Source: Cellulomonas sp. APG4
Lineage (GTDB): Bacteria > Actinomycetota > Actinomycetes > Actinomycetales > Cellulomonadaceae
NCBI RefSeq assembly: GCF_009996735.1
Contig: NZ_JAACYI010000014.1
Coordinates: 1-64,000, forward strand
Direction: 5' to 3'
Length of the DNA: 64,000 nucleotides
Below the pieces are notes generated by a model. That model saw only the letters and a list, made by a program, of their open reading frames with translations, was not told the origin of the DNA and ran no database searches. Below, one piece after another: positions 41,563 through 50,126 of this stretch. A program made the position numbers and the translations under genes. Each line of letters begins with the position of its first letter. The first letter of the stretch is position 1.

Positions 41563-42708
41563 GTGGACGAGCTGCTGAGGCCACTCGTGCCCCAGGTGCT
41601 CGGCGTCCTCGTCCGTCGCGGGGCCGACCTCGCGACGGCCGAGGACGCCGTCCAGGACGCCCTGGTCGAGGCCGTGCGCCGGTGGCCCGACGGGTTCCCG
41701 GAGGACCCGAAGGGCTGGCTCGTCACGGTCGCGTGGCGCAAGCTCGTCGACGCGCACCGCTCGGAGGCGTCCCGCCGGACGCGCGAGGTGCGGGTGCTGC
41801 ACGACGTCGCCCAGGGGCCCGTCGAGCAGCGGGACGACACGCTCCAGCTGCTCTTCTGGTGCTGCCACCCGGCGCTCACCTCCGCGTCCGCGGTGGCCCT
41901 GACCCTGCGCGCCGTCGGCGGCCTGACGACGCGCCAGATCGCCGAGGCGTACCTGGTGCCCGAGGCGACCATGGCGCAGCGCATCTCGCGTGCCAAGCGC
42001 ACCGTCTCCGAGCACGGGGTGGGCGCCGACGGCGACCTCGGCGCGGTGCTGCGCGTGCTGTACCTCGTGTTCAACGAGGGGTACACGGGGGAGGTGGATC
42101 TCGCTGCCGAGGCGATCCGGCTCACGCGCTTGCTCGCCCGGCTCAGCCCCGAGCCCGAGGTGGGTGGGTTGCTCGCACTGATGCTGCTGCACCACGCGCG
42201 TCGCCCCGCGCGCCGGGACGCCGACGGCATGCTCGTGCCGCTCGGCCGCCAGGACCGCAGCCTCTGGGGCACCAGCCTGATCGCCGAGGGTGTCGACGTG
42301 CTCCAGACCGCGCTCGCGCAGGACAGGCTCGGGGAGTACCAGGCGCAGGCGGCGATCGCGGCGCTGCACTGCGATGCGCGTTCGGCCGACGAGACGGACT
42401 GGCCCCAGGTGCTCGAGTGGTACGACGAGCTGCTGCGGATCAACCCCTCGCCCGTGGTCGCGCTCAACCGCGCGGTCGCGGTCGGCGAGGTGGACGGCGC
42501 TCGCGCGGGGCTCGCTGCGCTCGCGTCCGTGCCCGACGACGTGCCACGCAGGGCGGCGGTCGCGGCCTGGCTGCACGAACGCGCCGGCGAGCCGGCCACG
42601 GCCGCCGAGCTCTACGCGCACGCGGCGTCGTCGGCCGCCAACCTCGCCGAGCGCCACCACCTGTTGCGCGAGGCCGCCCGCCTCGCGCCAGACGCCCCAG
42701 GAACCTGA
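41563..42708 (+). CDS. ECF sigma factor, ECF42-like, with C-terminal helical extension
   Basis: The 381-residue protein has sigma region 2 (DLATAEDAVQDALVEAVRRWPDGFPEDPKGWLVTVAWRKLVDAHRSE) and region 4 (LTLRAVGGLTTRQIAEAYLVPEATMAQRISRAKRTV). About 200 residues of helical repeats follow (LVFNEGYTG, WYDELLRINPSPVVALNRAVAV, AAELYAHAAS). This long extension and the adjacent DGPF gene define ECF42. There is no anti-sigma gene; the extension is thought to govern activity in this group. Start GTG is 2 bp after the partner stop. Confidence 0.92.
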   Translation: MDELLRPLVPQVLGVLVRRGADLATAEDAVQDALVEAVRRWPDGFPEDPKGWLVTVAWRKLVDAHRSEASRRTREVRVLHDVAQGPVEQRDDTLQLLFWCCHPALTSASAVALTLRAVGGLTTRQIAEAYLVPEATMAQRISRAKRTVSEHGVGADGDLGAVLRVLYLVFNEGYTGEVDLAAEAIRLTRLLARLSPEPEVGGLLALMLLHHARRPARRDADGMLVPLGRQDRSLWGTSLIAEGVDVLQTALAQDRLGEYQAQAAIAALHCDARSADETDWPQVLEWYDELLRINPSPVVALNRAVAVGEVDGARAGLAALASVPDDVPRRAAVAAWLHERAGEPATAAELYAHAASSAANLAERHHLLREAARLAPDAPGT

Positions 42709-42719
42709 CCCGCCCGCGC

Positions 42720-42790
42720 CTGCCCGCCGCCCCCACCCGCCCCCTCCCACCTGCCCCCTCCCACCCGCCCCCTCCCACACGCCGCGCCCC
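42720..42790. repeat. C-rich tandem repeats left of element C
   Basis: Three copies of a 12-14 bp unit, core GCCCCCTCCCACC, lie in the gap after the sigma gene. The opposite side of the following palindrome is G-rich, so the whole gap is a weak long palindrome. Confidence 0.7.
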
Positions 42791-42817
42791 GGCCCCATCC
42801 ACCCCCACCCGGGTGTT

Positions 42818-42883
42818 GAGATCGCACTTCTGCACCGAGATCGCACTCTCGACAGTGCGATCTCGGTGCGGGAGTGCGATCTC
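42818..42883. repeat. Nested palindromic element C (GAGATCGCACT type)
   Basis: This 66-bp element has the direct copies GAGATCGCACT at 42818 and 42837, and perfect inverse copies at 42854 and 42873. It differs from element B at only four positions, three of them in spacers. It lies between the sigma factor gene and the lipoprotein gene, both on the plus strand. Confidence 0.93.
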
Positions 42884-42981
42884 ACGGCGGTGGGTGGCTG
42901 CGCCGGGGGATGGGCGATGGGGGCGGGGGCTGGCGGCCGCCGTGGGGTGCCGCGCGGAGGGGGCCGTGCGAGGGTGAGGTG

Positions 42982-43698
42982 ATGCGACGTTCCATGCGGA
43001 TCCTGCTGACCGGGCTCGTCGTCGGGGCCACCGCCGCGTGTGCGGGTGGCACCCCCGAGGCTCCGGAGACCACGACCCCGACCATCTCCGAGCCGGATGA
43101 GACGCAGCCGGTCGAGACCTCTGAGCCGGAGCCCGAGCCGAGCGCCGAGGTGCCCGACGACGTGACCGAGGACGTCCTGCTGCCCGCGGAGGCGCTCGGC
43201 ACCGCGGACGAGCCGCGCGAGGTCGACGACGCCGTCGGGCCCTGGCAGCTGCCGCAGGCATGCGAGCCGGTGACCCCGGACGCCTCGGCGATGCTCACCC
43301 TCACGCAGGGGACCGGGGAGTTCGAGATGGCCGTGGGGCTGCACCAGGTGGCCGTCTTCCCGGACGCCGACGCCGCGGTCGAGGCGGCCGACGCCCTCGT
43401 GGCCGAGCTCACCCGGTGCGCCGAGGCCGGCGCGGACGGCGGGATCCTGGTGCTCGAGGAGATCCCGGTGGGTGCCCAGGGCCACGGTCTCGCCATCGAC
43501 TACTACGGGGCCTCGGCCGACGGCGACCTCGACACCGCGATCGGCCGCTACCTCGCGCTCACCCGCCGCGGCGCGGCCGTGACGCTCACCGGGACGCTCG
43601 GTGGCGAGGCGAACGTGGCCGCCGCGCGCGAGGAGGTCGTCGGTTGGGCGCAGCAGGCCTGGGAGCTGCTCTGCGCCCACGACGTGGACGGCTGCTGA
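42982..43698 (+). CDS. Lipoprotein of unknown function
   Basis: The 238-residue protein has a signal peptide with lipobox-like ATAAC (Cys near residue 20), a 50-residue Glu/Pro/Thr-rich linker and a globular domain (95-238) with VGPWQLPQACEP and LCAHDVDGC. That domain resembles the PknH-like extracellular sensor fold in strand order and paired cysteines, but the match is weak. GAGGTG precedes the ATG. No clear operon partner. Confidence 0.75.
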   Translation: MRRSMRILLTGLVVGATAACAGGTPEAPETTTPTISEPDETQPVETSEPEPEPSAEVPDDVTEDVLLPAEALGTADEPREVDDAVGPWQLPQACEPVTPDASAMLTLTQGTGEFEMAVGLHQVAVFPDADAAVEAADALVAELTRCAEAGADGGILVLEEIPVGAQGHGLAIDYYGASADGDLDTAIGRYLALTRRGAAVTLTGTLGGEANVAAAREEVVGWAQQAWELLCAHDVDGC

Positions 43699-43791
43699 CC
43701 CGTTCGAGCGACGCGGGTTCGCCTCGAGGAGGACACTGGAGGTGGGCCGGCGGCCCGACGGCGGCCGTCGCGCGTGCGAGAGGTGGTCGGC

Positions 43792-44679
43792 ATGGACGCG
43801 GAGCAGCTCCACAAGATCGAGAGCGCGCAGGGGTTCGTCGCCGCGCTGGACCAGAGCGGTGGCAGCACACCCAAGGCGCTGCGCCTGTACGGCCTGGGCG
43901 AGGACGCCTACGCCGACGAGGCGCAGATGTTCGACCTGATCCACACGATGCGCGCGCGGATCATGACCAGCCCGACGTTCACGGGCGAGCGCATCCTCGC
44001 GACGATCCTGTTCGAGCAGACGATGGAGCGCGACGTCGGCGGCAAGGGGACGGCCGAGTACCTGTGGCAGGACAAGGGGATCGTCCCCGTGGTCAAGGTC
44101 GACAAGGGACTGGCCGACGAGGCCGACGGCGTGCGGCTGATGAAGCCGATGCCGGCCCTCGACGGCCTGCTCGAGCGCGCGCTCGGCCACGGGGTGTTCG
44201 GCACCAAGATGCGCTCGGTGGTGCTGCGGGCGCACGAGGCCGGGATCGAGGCGAACGTCGCCCAGCAGTTCGACGTCGCACGGCGCATCCTCGCGGCGGG
44301 GCTGGTGCCGATCATCGAGCCCGAGGTCGACATCCGCAGCCCCGAGAAGACCGCGGCCGAGGAGCTCGTGACCGCGGCGATCCTGGCGCACCTCGACGCC
44401 CTGGGCAACGGCGAGCGCGTCATGCTCAAGCTCACGCTCCCCGAGCAGGACGACCTGTACGCGCCCCTGGTCGCGCACCCGCACGTGCTGCGGGTCGTGG
44501 CGCTCTCGGGTGGCTACTCGCGCGAGGAGGCGAACGCGCGGCTGGCGCGGCAGCACGGCGTCGTCGCGAGCTTCTCGCGCGCCCTCACCGAGGGTCTGAC
44601 GGCGCAGCAGACCGACGCCGAGTTCGACGCGACCCTCGACGCCGCCATCCAGTCGATCTACGACGCGTCCCTGACCTGA
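43792..44679 (+). CDS. fda: Class I fructose-bisphosphate aldolase
   Basis: The 295-residue enzyme matches the bacterial class I aldolase of the Staphylococcus type: GFVAALDQSGGSTPKALRLYG, GKGTAEYLWQDKGIVPVVKVDKGL (Lys residues of the active site) and LPIIEPEVDI-like VPIIEPEVDIRSPEK. It forms a Schiff base and cleaves fructose 1,6-bisphosphate in glycolysis. GAGAGG precedes the ATG at 43792. It probably forms its own transcript, closed by the hairpin just downstream. Confidence 0.93.
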   Translation: MDAEQLHKIESAQGFVAALDQSGGSTPKALRLYGLGEDAYADEAQMFDLIHTMRARIMTSPTFTGERILATILFEQTMERDVGGKGTAEYLWQDKGIVPVVKVDKGLADEADGVRLMKPMPALDGLLERALGHGVFGTKMRSVVLRAHEAGIEANVAQQFDVARRILAAGLVPIIEPEVDIRSPEKTAAEELVTAAILAHLDALGNGERVMLKLTLPEQDDLYAPLVAHPHVLRVVALSGGYSREEANARLARQHGVVASFSRALTEGLTAQQTDAEFDATLDAAIQSIYDASLT

Positions 44680-44683
44680 TCCC

Positions 44684-44707
44684 GGCCGGCCACGACATTG
44701 GCCGGCC
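44684..44707 (+). terminator. Terminator after aldolase
   Basis: A perfect 9-bp stem GGCCGGCCA/TGGCCGGCC with loop CGACAT starts 5 bp past the aldolase stop. Confidence 0.8.
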
Positions 44708-44708
44708 A

Positions 44709-44770
44709 GGCCGTACATCGACAGCGGGGCCGTACATGCGCATGTACGCCCTCGCGGCAGATGTACGGCC
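44709..44770. repeat. Nested palindromic element D (GGCCGTACAT type)
   Basis: It has the same plan as elements A-C and E but a different core: GGCCGTACAT at 44709-44718 and 44728-44737, then the inverse at 44742-44751 (one mismatch) and 44761-44770. The central part is a palindrome around GTACATGCGCATGTAC. It lies immediately after a terminator hairpin. Confidence 0.88.
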
Positions 44771-44898
44771 TCGCGAACGACGGCGCCGCCGCGTCCGTCG
44801 TCGACGGCCCGGAGCGGAGGGCGGCCTAGCGCCGTCCTGGTGTGTGCGCGGCTACGCTCGTCGTCGCGCCGGGGCGGGCCCGGCACCGAGGAGGGGCC

Positions 44899-45246
44899 GT
44901 GGGGCACCGGATCTTCGCGACACCGTTCGCCGCGATCTACCCGCACTACGTCGCCAAGGCCGAGCGCAAGGGCCACACGAAGGCAGAGGTGGACCAGGTC
45001 ATCGCCTGGCTGACCGGCTACGACGAGGCCGGCCTCGAGCAGGTGCTGAAGGCCGAGACCGACCTCGAGACCTTCTTCGCCGAGGCACCCGCGATGAACC
45101 CGAACGCGCACCTCATCACCGGGGTGATCTGCGGTCACCGCGTCGAGGAGATCGAGGATCCCCTCATGCAGCAGATCCGCTGGATGGACAAGCTCGTGGA
45201 CGAGGTCGCGCGAGGCAAGAAGATGTCGTCGATCCTGCGGGCCTGA
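44899..45246 (+). CDS. DUF2200 protein
   Basis: The 115-residue protein matches DUF2200: GHRIFATPFAAIYPHYVAKAERKG, VIAWLTGYDEAGL, FFAEAPAMNPNAHLITGVICGHRVEEIEDPLMQQIRWMDKLVDE. This small cytoplasmic family is widespread and conserved but has no known function. The GTG has GAGGAGG upstream; an earlier start at 44842 would add residues outside the family. Confidence 0.88.
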   Translation: MGHRIFATPFAAIYPHYVAKAERKGHTKAEVDQVIAWLTGYDEAGLEQVLKAETDLETFFAEAPAMNPNAHLITGVICGHRVEEIEDPLMQQIRWMDKLVDEVARGKKMSSILRA

Positions 45247-45299
45247 GCGCGCGGCTGCGGGCGCAGGCGCCCGGGCCTCCCGGGTCACATACTGGGTCG

Positions 45300-46076
45300 A
45301 TGGTGAGCCAGCGGGGGAGGACGGCGGCGCTGCTGGCGATCGTGGCGCCGCTCGCTGCGGGGTGCGGCGCGCCCGAGCCGACACCCTTGGCGACGTCGGT
45401 GCCGATCCCGTCCGTCCGGGCCTCCGCCCCCGCGGTGACGCCGCGCGCGACACCAGAGCCCACGGCGAGCCCGGCCGCGGCCCCCGAAGCCGCCGAGCCG
45501 GTGACGCCACGCTTCGAGGCGGGCATCCAGCAGATCGGCCCGGAGCTGGAGCAGCGCATGTCGGCGTCCTGGCGTCCTGGGTGTCCCGTCCCGCTCGGCG
45601 ACCTGAGGTACCTGACCTTGACGCACCACAGGTTCTCCGGCGACGTCGCGACGGGTGAGCTGGTGGTGCACGCCGATCTGGCCGAGGGAATGGTCGAGGT
45701 GTTCCGCATGCTGTTCGAGGTCGGCTACCCGATCGAGAGCATGCGTCTGGTCGACGACTTCGGCGCGGACGACAACGCGTCGATGGCCGCCAACAACACC
45801 TCGGCCTTCAACTGCCGCGCGATCACGGGTGGTAGCAGCTGGTCGGAGCACGCCTACGGGCGGGCGATCGACCTCAACCCCGTCCACAACCCGTACGTCC
45901 GGGGGACCGCGGTCTACCCGCCGGCGGGGGCGGAGTACGCGGGACGCCCCGACGTGCCCGGCGTGCTGCATGCCGACGACGAGGTGGTTGCCGCGTTCGC
46001 AGCCGAGGGGTGGCAGTGGGGCGGCCTGTGGACCAGCCCGATCGACTACCAGCACTTCTCGACCACGGGGCGCTGA
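45300..46076 (+). CDS. M15-family (VanY-like) peptidase lipoprotein
   Basis: The 258-residue protein has a signal peptide with lipobox LAAGC, a Pro/Thr/Ala linker and an M15C-type peptidase domain: SEHAYGRAIDLNPVHNPYV (Zn ligands His and Asp) and the final PIDYQHFS His. It should cut D-Ala-containing peptides of peptidoglycan outside the cell. CATACT 6 nt before the ATG suggests a leaderless transcript. It is convergent with the azoreductase gene. Confidence 0.88.
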   Translation: MVSQRGRTAALLAIVAPLAAGCGAPEPTPLATSVPIPSVRASAPAVTPRATPEPTASPAAAPEAAEPVTPRFEAGIQQIGPELEQRMSASWRPGCPVPLGDLRYLTLTHHRFSGDVATGELVVHADLAEGMVEVFRMLFEVGYPIESMRLVDDFGADDNASMAANNTSAFNCRAITGGSSWSEHAYGRAIDLNPVHNPYVRGTAVYPPAGAEYAGRPDVPGVLHADDEVVAAFAAEGWQWGGLWTSPIDYQHFSTTGR

Positions 46077-46096
46077 CTCCGCGCGGCGCCGAACGT

Positions 46097-46738
46097 TCAG
46101 GCTGCCCGGCGTCGGGCGAGGGTGGCACCGGCGTCCACGGCGGCCTGTTCCGCCTCGGCGCGCATGCGCTGGGCCAGGTCGCTGAACTCGTTCAGGGCCG
46201 GGTTCACGCCGACCAGGGTGAACTCGCGCTCGACGACCGTCAGGTCTGCGCCCCACACGTCCGCGAGGATCCTTCGCAGGTATGCCGTGTTGTGGTCCCA
46301 GCCCTCGCGCGGGGTCCCCGGGCCGTACGCGCCTCCGCGGGTGGTGACGAGCACGGTCGGTGTGCCCTCGAGGAGGGGCGTGCCGGTGGGCGCGCCCGCG
46401 ATCGCGAGGTCGATCCAGGTCTTGACGTGCTGGGAGACGCCCCAGTTGTAGAGCGGCAGGGCGAGCACCGCGCTCGAGGCCTGCCGGAGCTCGTCGGCGA
46501 GGCCGGCGGCGATCGCGACGGCCTCTCGCTGCTCGGGCGTGCGGTCGTCCTCTGCCGTGAACCCGCCGGAGATCGCGTTCGCCCAGGTCTCCGCCGCCAG
46601 CGGCTGCTGCGCCAGGTGCCGCGTCACCACCGGGAGGTCGGGCTGCGACGCGCGGGCCTGGTCGAGCACGAGGTCGGCGAGCGCGCTGCTGGCGGAGCGC
46701 GCCCCCTGGATGCTGGAGTCGACGCGGAGCAGGTACAT
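46097..46738 (-). CDS. azoR: FMN-dependent NADH azoreductase (AzoR-like)
   Basis: The 213-residue flavodoxin-like enzyme shows MYLLRVDSSIQGARSASSALAD (FMN phosphate loop), PLYNWGVSQHVKTWIDLAI and TTRGGAYG, landmarks of AzoR. It reduces quinones or azo compounds with NADH, protecting against thiol-reactive stress. GGGAG precedes the ATG. Twin 14-bp palindromes lie between it and the divergent marR gene, so a MarR/DUF24-like quinone response is probable. Confidence 0.9.
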   Translation of the reverse strand: MYLLRVDSSIQGARSASSALADLVLDQARASQPDLPVVTRHLAQQPLAAETWANAISGGFTAEDDRTPEQREAVAIAAGLADELRQASSAVLALPLYNWGVSQHVKTWIDLAIAGAPTGTPLLEGTPTVLVTTRGGAYGPGTPREGWDHNTAYLRRILADVWGADLTVVEREFTLVGVNPALNEFSDLAQRMRAEAEQAAVDAGATLARRRAA

Positions 46739-46760
46739 GGGATCTCCCGGGTAGGTGCGA

Positions 46761-46774
46761 CTTGAACGTTCAAG
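46761..46774. promoter_or_regulatory. MarR operator 1 (CTTGAACGTTCAAG)
   Basis: A perfect 14-bp palindrome 22 bp upstream of the azoR start. Its centre is 31 bp from that of operator 2, three helical turns, so two dimers could bind on one face. Confidence 0.85.
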
Positions 46775-46791
46775 CAATTTAGGGTGCACGA

Positions 46792-46805
46792 CTTGAACAT
46801 TCAAG
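46792..46805. promoter_or_regulatory. MarR operator 2 (CTTGAACATTCAAG)
   Basis: A second 14-bp palindrome with one central change, ending 11 bp before the marR ATG. It should cover the marR promoter, giving autoregulation. Confidence 0.85.
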
Positions 46806-46816
46806 CGACGAGTACC

Positions 46817-47368
46817 ATGGCGCCTGTGACGTCCGACACGAACCGCGCAGTGCCAGCACCGGCCGACGAGGTCCGGTGGCTGTCCGCGGAGCAGCTGCGC
46901 AACTGGCGTGACCTCATGGAGATGCTCTCGTTCCTCCCCGCGGCGTTGGACTCCCAGCTCAAGCACGACGCCGGTCTCAACGGGTTCGAGTACCACGTGC
47001 TCGCCGCGCTCTCGGAGGCCCCGGGCGGCGAGCTCGGGCTCAGCACGCTCGCCGAGATGTCGCGAGGGTCGCTCTCGCGCCTGTCGCATGCGGTCACCCG
47101 GCTCGAGCGCGCCGGCTGGGTGGAACGTCGCCGCCTCTCGGATGAGGCCGGCCGGCGCGGCGTCGCTGTGCTCACCGAGGCCGGGCAGGCCAAGCTCGAG
47201 GAGACCGCTCCGGGTCACGTGCGTGAGGTACGCCGCCTCGTCGTCGACGTGCTGACTCCCGAGCAGCTCACCTCGATCGCCGGGTCCGCGCGAGAGATCA
47301 CCGCGGCGATCCTCGCGGACCCGCCGGCGGAGTGCACCGAGGGCTGCGTCGAGCCGCCGGACTGTTGA
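46817..47368 (+). CDS. MarR family regulator of the azoreductase
   Basis: The 183-residue winged-helix protein has LNGFEYHVLAALSEAP, LSTLAEMSRGSLSRLSHAVTRLERAGWVERRRLSDEAGRRGVAVLTEAG. Two cysteines near the C-terminus (AECTEGCVEPPDC) could be redox sensors, as in other quinone-responsive MarR proteins, though there they are usually N-terminal. It is divergent from azoR with twin operators between. It probably represses both. Confidence 0.88.
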   Translation: MAPVTSDTNRAVPAPADEVRWLSAEQLRNWRDLMEMLSFLPAALDSQLKHDAGLNGFEYHVLAALSEAPGGELGLSTLAEMSRGSLSRLSHAVTRLERAGWVERRRLSDEAGRRGVAVLTEAGQAKLEETAPGHVREVRRLVVDVLTPEQLTSIAGSAREITAAILADPPAECTEGCVEPPDC

Positions 47369-47378
47369 GGGCGGTCCG

Positions 47379-48713
47379 GTGCTGCCGTCGTTCACCGGGC
47401 CCGTCCGGTGGCCCCTGGGCGGGCTCGCGCTCGCCGACGACGTCGCGTCGCTCCTCGAGCTCGAGGCCGCGGAGTTCGCGGCCGTGCTCGGTACCCCCGT
47501 CCACATCGATCTCGATGGCGCCGACGACGGCGGTCCGGACACCTGGGCGGTGCGGGTGGACCCGCACGTCGCCGCGGCGACCCTCGAGGCGGAGGCCCGG
47601 TCGCGCAGGCTCGTGCTCGCGCTGCCCACGCCGTCGGACCTCCTCGACGGCGTGAACCTGCTCCACAGCCTCGCCCACGCCCCGACCGCCGTCGTGCAGG
47701 ACGTCGAGGCAGCGACGTATGCCGAGACGGCCGACCGGATCCGGGCCGAGCTCGCCCACGTCTACCCGTACGCGGAGCTGCGGGGCCTCGACCTGGTCCG
47801 CGTCGCCGAGCGGTACGACCACCTGCGCGGCCTCGAGGGAGTGGAGTTCTGGGACGAGGCGGCGCGGTGGGTTGCCGAGCTGGGTGACGCGCACACGCAG
47901 CTGATCACGCCGGGGCCTCGGTTCCATCCGCCGTACGTCGCGCAGATGCGAGCCGACGGCGCGGTGCTGCTCGAGGTCCCCGACGACACCGCGGCCTGGG
48001 CGGCGGGCGTCCGGCCGGGTCATGTGCTCACCGTCGCCGACCCAGGTGCCTGGCTGGCGCGCACCGGCGCGTCCCCGCACCAGCACGCGCTCGTGGCAGG
48101 ACGGCGGTTCCTGGCGGCCGAGGGCGCCGCCCGCCGCTTCGAGGCTTATGGGCCCGACGGCGTCCGCCGCGCATGGACCGAGGAGCGCCGGGCCCGGCCG
48201 AGCGTGGTCGCCCGCGGCAACCAGGTGCACATCCGGTCGTTCGCCCCTGAGGTGCCGAACCGCCTCCGCGAGGCACTCGCCCGCGCGAACCCGGACGAGG
48301 AGCTGGTGCTCGACCTGCGGGGCAACGTCGGGGGGTCCCTCGTGGCCGCCGCCGAGGCTCGCCGGCTCTTCGTGCGACGGGCCGCGACCTTCGGTTCGAT
48401 CGCGTTCACCACGGGCCGGGGGACGCTCGCCCCGGCGCAGCCGCTCACGATCCGGCCCGACGACGAACCGTGGCCGGGGCGGGTGCGCGTGCTCGTCGAC
48501 GCGCTCACCTACTCGGCCGCCGAGGACTTCCTGCACCCGCTGGTCGGGCTGCCGCACGTCGAGGTCGTCGGGGGACCGACCGGCGGGGGCTCGGGGAGGC
48601 CGCACACCCGCCTGCTCAAGGACGGTGTGCGGCTCTCCGTGAGCACCGCGATCACGTTCACCCGCGACGGTCGTCCGATCGAGTTCCGCGGCATCAGCGG
48701 CTGCAGTCGCTGA
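47379..48713 (+). CDS. S41-family (C-terminal processing) peptidase-like protein
   Basis: The 444-residue protein has an S41 core in its C-terminal half: VLDLRGNVGGSLVAAAE, VLVDALTYSAAEDFLHPL (Ser nucleophile in TYSAAED) and RLLKDGVRLSVSTA. The N-terminal half is a helical region and a degenerate PDZ-like segment (AAWAAGVRPGHVLTVADPG). There is no signal peptide, so it is likely cytoplasmic, unlike most CtpA proteases. The start lies 10 bp after the marR stop, so readthrough is likely. Target unknown. Confidence 0.8.
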   Translation: MLPSFTGPVRWPLGGLALADDVASLLELEAAEFAAVLGTPVHIDLDGADDGGPDTWAVRVDPHVAAATLEAEARSRRLVLALPTPSDLLDGVNLLHSLAHAPTAVVQDVEAATYAETADRIRAELAHVYPYAELRGLDLVRVAERYDHLRGLEGVEFWDEAARWVAELGDAHTQLITPGPRFHPPYVAQMRADGAVLLEVPDDTAAWAAGVRPGHVLTVADPGAWLARTGASPHQHALVAGRRFLAAEGAARRFEAYGPDGVRRAWTEERRARPSVVARGNQVHIRSFAPEVPNRLREALARANPDEELVLDLRGNVGGSLVAAAEARRLFVRRAATFGSIAFTTGRGTLAPAQPLTIRPDDEPWPGRVRVLVDALTYSAAEDFLHPLVGLPHVEVVGGPTGGGSGRPHTRLLKDGVRLSVSTAITFTRDGRPIEFRGISGCSR

Positions 48714-48811
48714 GACGACGCAGCAAGGTGCTGCCGGAGGGCGTACGGGGCATCCGAAAGGTCGTTCTTGCGGGGGATGGGCTACCCCCGCGATCGCGGG
48801 ACGATCGGGGC

Positions 48812-49342
48812 ATGAGCGGCACCACGGGCACAAAGGGCGCGACGTCGGACGGGGGTGCGCCCCGTGTCCCACCGCGGTGGTTCGTGCGCACGGCGTGGCG
48901 CGTCCACCGCGCGCTTCACCGGCTCAGCGGCGGACGCTTCTTGTGGACCACCGAGAGCAAGCGAGGGTGGGGGACGCTGCGTCTGACCACCGTGGGACGT
49001 CGTTCCGGTCAGGAGCGGAGCGTGATCCTCGGGTACCTCGAGGACGGTCCGAACCTCGTGACGCTCGCGATGAACGGCTGGCAGGAGGGCCACCCCGCGT
49101 GGTGGGTGAACCTGCGGGAGCGGCCGGAGGCGATGGTGCGCCTTGCGGATGGTGAGCCGCGCCGGTACCGCGCGAGGGCCGCCGTCGGCGCGGAGCGCGA
49201 CTGCTTGTGGGGCCGCTGGACCGCGGTCAACGGCGACCTCGACGGCTACGCCGCGCAGCGCACGACGACGGCGCCGGTGGTGGTGCTCGAGCCCGTGTCC
49301 GGCTGCGCTGCGGCGCACCCGACCGATGGCGCTGGCCGATGA
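48812..49342 (+). CDS. Deazaflavin (F420)-dependent nitroreductase family protein
   Basis: The 176-residue protein matches the Ddn/Rv3547-like split barrel: LRLTTVGRRSGQERSVILGYLEDG, LVTLAMNGWQEGHPAWWVNLRERPEAMV. This family uses F420H2 to reduce quinones or nitro compounds, and F420 is common in actinomycetes. The substrate is unknown. Weak Shine-Dalgarno (GGGG) before the ATG. No clear operon. Confidence 0.87.
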   Translation: MSGTTGTKGATSDGGAPRVPPRWFVRTAWRVHRALHRLSGGRFLWTTESKRGWGTLRLTTVGRRSGQERSVILGYLEDGPNLVTLAMNGWQEGHPAWWVNLRERPEAMVRLADGEPRRYRARAAVGAERDCLWGRWTAVNGDLDGYAAQRTTTAPVVVLEPVSGCAAAHPTDGAGR

Positions 49343-49413
49343 GTTCGCGCCGCACGGGCTGTCTACCGTGACGCAGCAGTCCGTAGTCACGCGCTTGGGA
49401 AGGATCACCCTCG

Positions 49414-50058
49414 ATGTCGATGACCCGTGTGCAGAACTTCTCGCTCTCCCTCGACGGCTTCGCCACCGGCGAGGGGCTCCGCCTCGAGGAACCGTTCGGC
49501 CACGCCGGGCACCGGCTGCACGAGTGGATGGTCGCGACCCGCGCGGGCGGCGAGATGTTCGGGCGGGAGGGCGGTACCCGAGGCGTCGACGACGCGTTCG
49601 TGCGGCTCTTCGACGTGGGTGTGGGCGCCGAGATCATGGGTGCGGGGAAGTTCGGCCCGCCCGGGTGGCAGGACGACCCTGCCTGGCGGGGCTGGTGGGG
49701 ACCCAACCCGCCGTTTCACACACCTGTGTTCGTGCTGACCCACCGGCCGCGGGCATCCGTCGAGATGGAGGGCGGCACGACGTTCCACTTCGTCGACCGC
49801 CCGCCCGCCGAGGCGCTCGACCTGGCCCGCGAGGCCGCGGACGGGCACGACGTGCGCATCGGCGGAGGCCCGACGACGGTCCGCGCGTTCCTGGCCGCCG
49901 GGCTCGTGGACCACCTGCACGCCGTCGTCGTGCCGATCGTGCTCGGTCGGGGCGTGCGCCTGTGGGACGGGCTCGAGGGGCTCGAGCAGCAGTACGACGT
50001 CGAGGCCGTCACGTCACCCGGTGGCGTGGTCCACCTGACGTTCTCGCGCGCCGCCTGA
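49414..50058 (+). CDS. Dihydrofolate reductase/RibD C-terminal-like protein
   Basis: The 214-residue protein shows VQNFSLSLDGFATGEG, GREGGTRGVDDAF, PVFVLTHRPRASVEM, VRIGGGPTTVRAFLAAGLVDHLHAVVVPIVLGRGVRLWDG. It is the RibD_C fold used in many actinobacterial reductases of unknown substrate, probably NADPH-dependent. The ATG has GGAAGGA upstream. It lies alone between the nitroreductase-like and ImmA-like genes. Confidence 0.88.
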   Translation: MSMTRVQNFSLSLDGFATGEGLRLEEPFGHAGHRLHEWMVATRAGGEMFGREGGTRGVDDAFVRLFDVGVGAEIMGAGKFGPPGWQDDPAWRGWWGPNPPFHTPVFVLTHRPRASVEMEGGTTFHFVDRPPAEALDLAREAADGHDVRIGGGPTTVRAFLAAGLVDHLHAVVVPIVLGRGVRLWDGLEGLEQQYDVEAVTSPGGVVHLTFSRAA

Positions 50059-50126
50059 GACGGCGAGACCCGCCCGCGCGTGTCTGCCGTCGACGCGCCG
50101 CGGCTCGGTGTGCGGCCATCGCTGCC

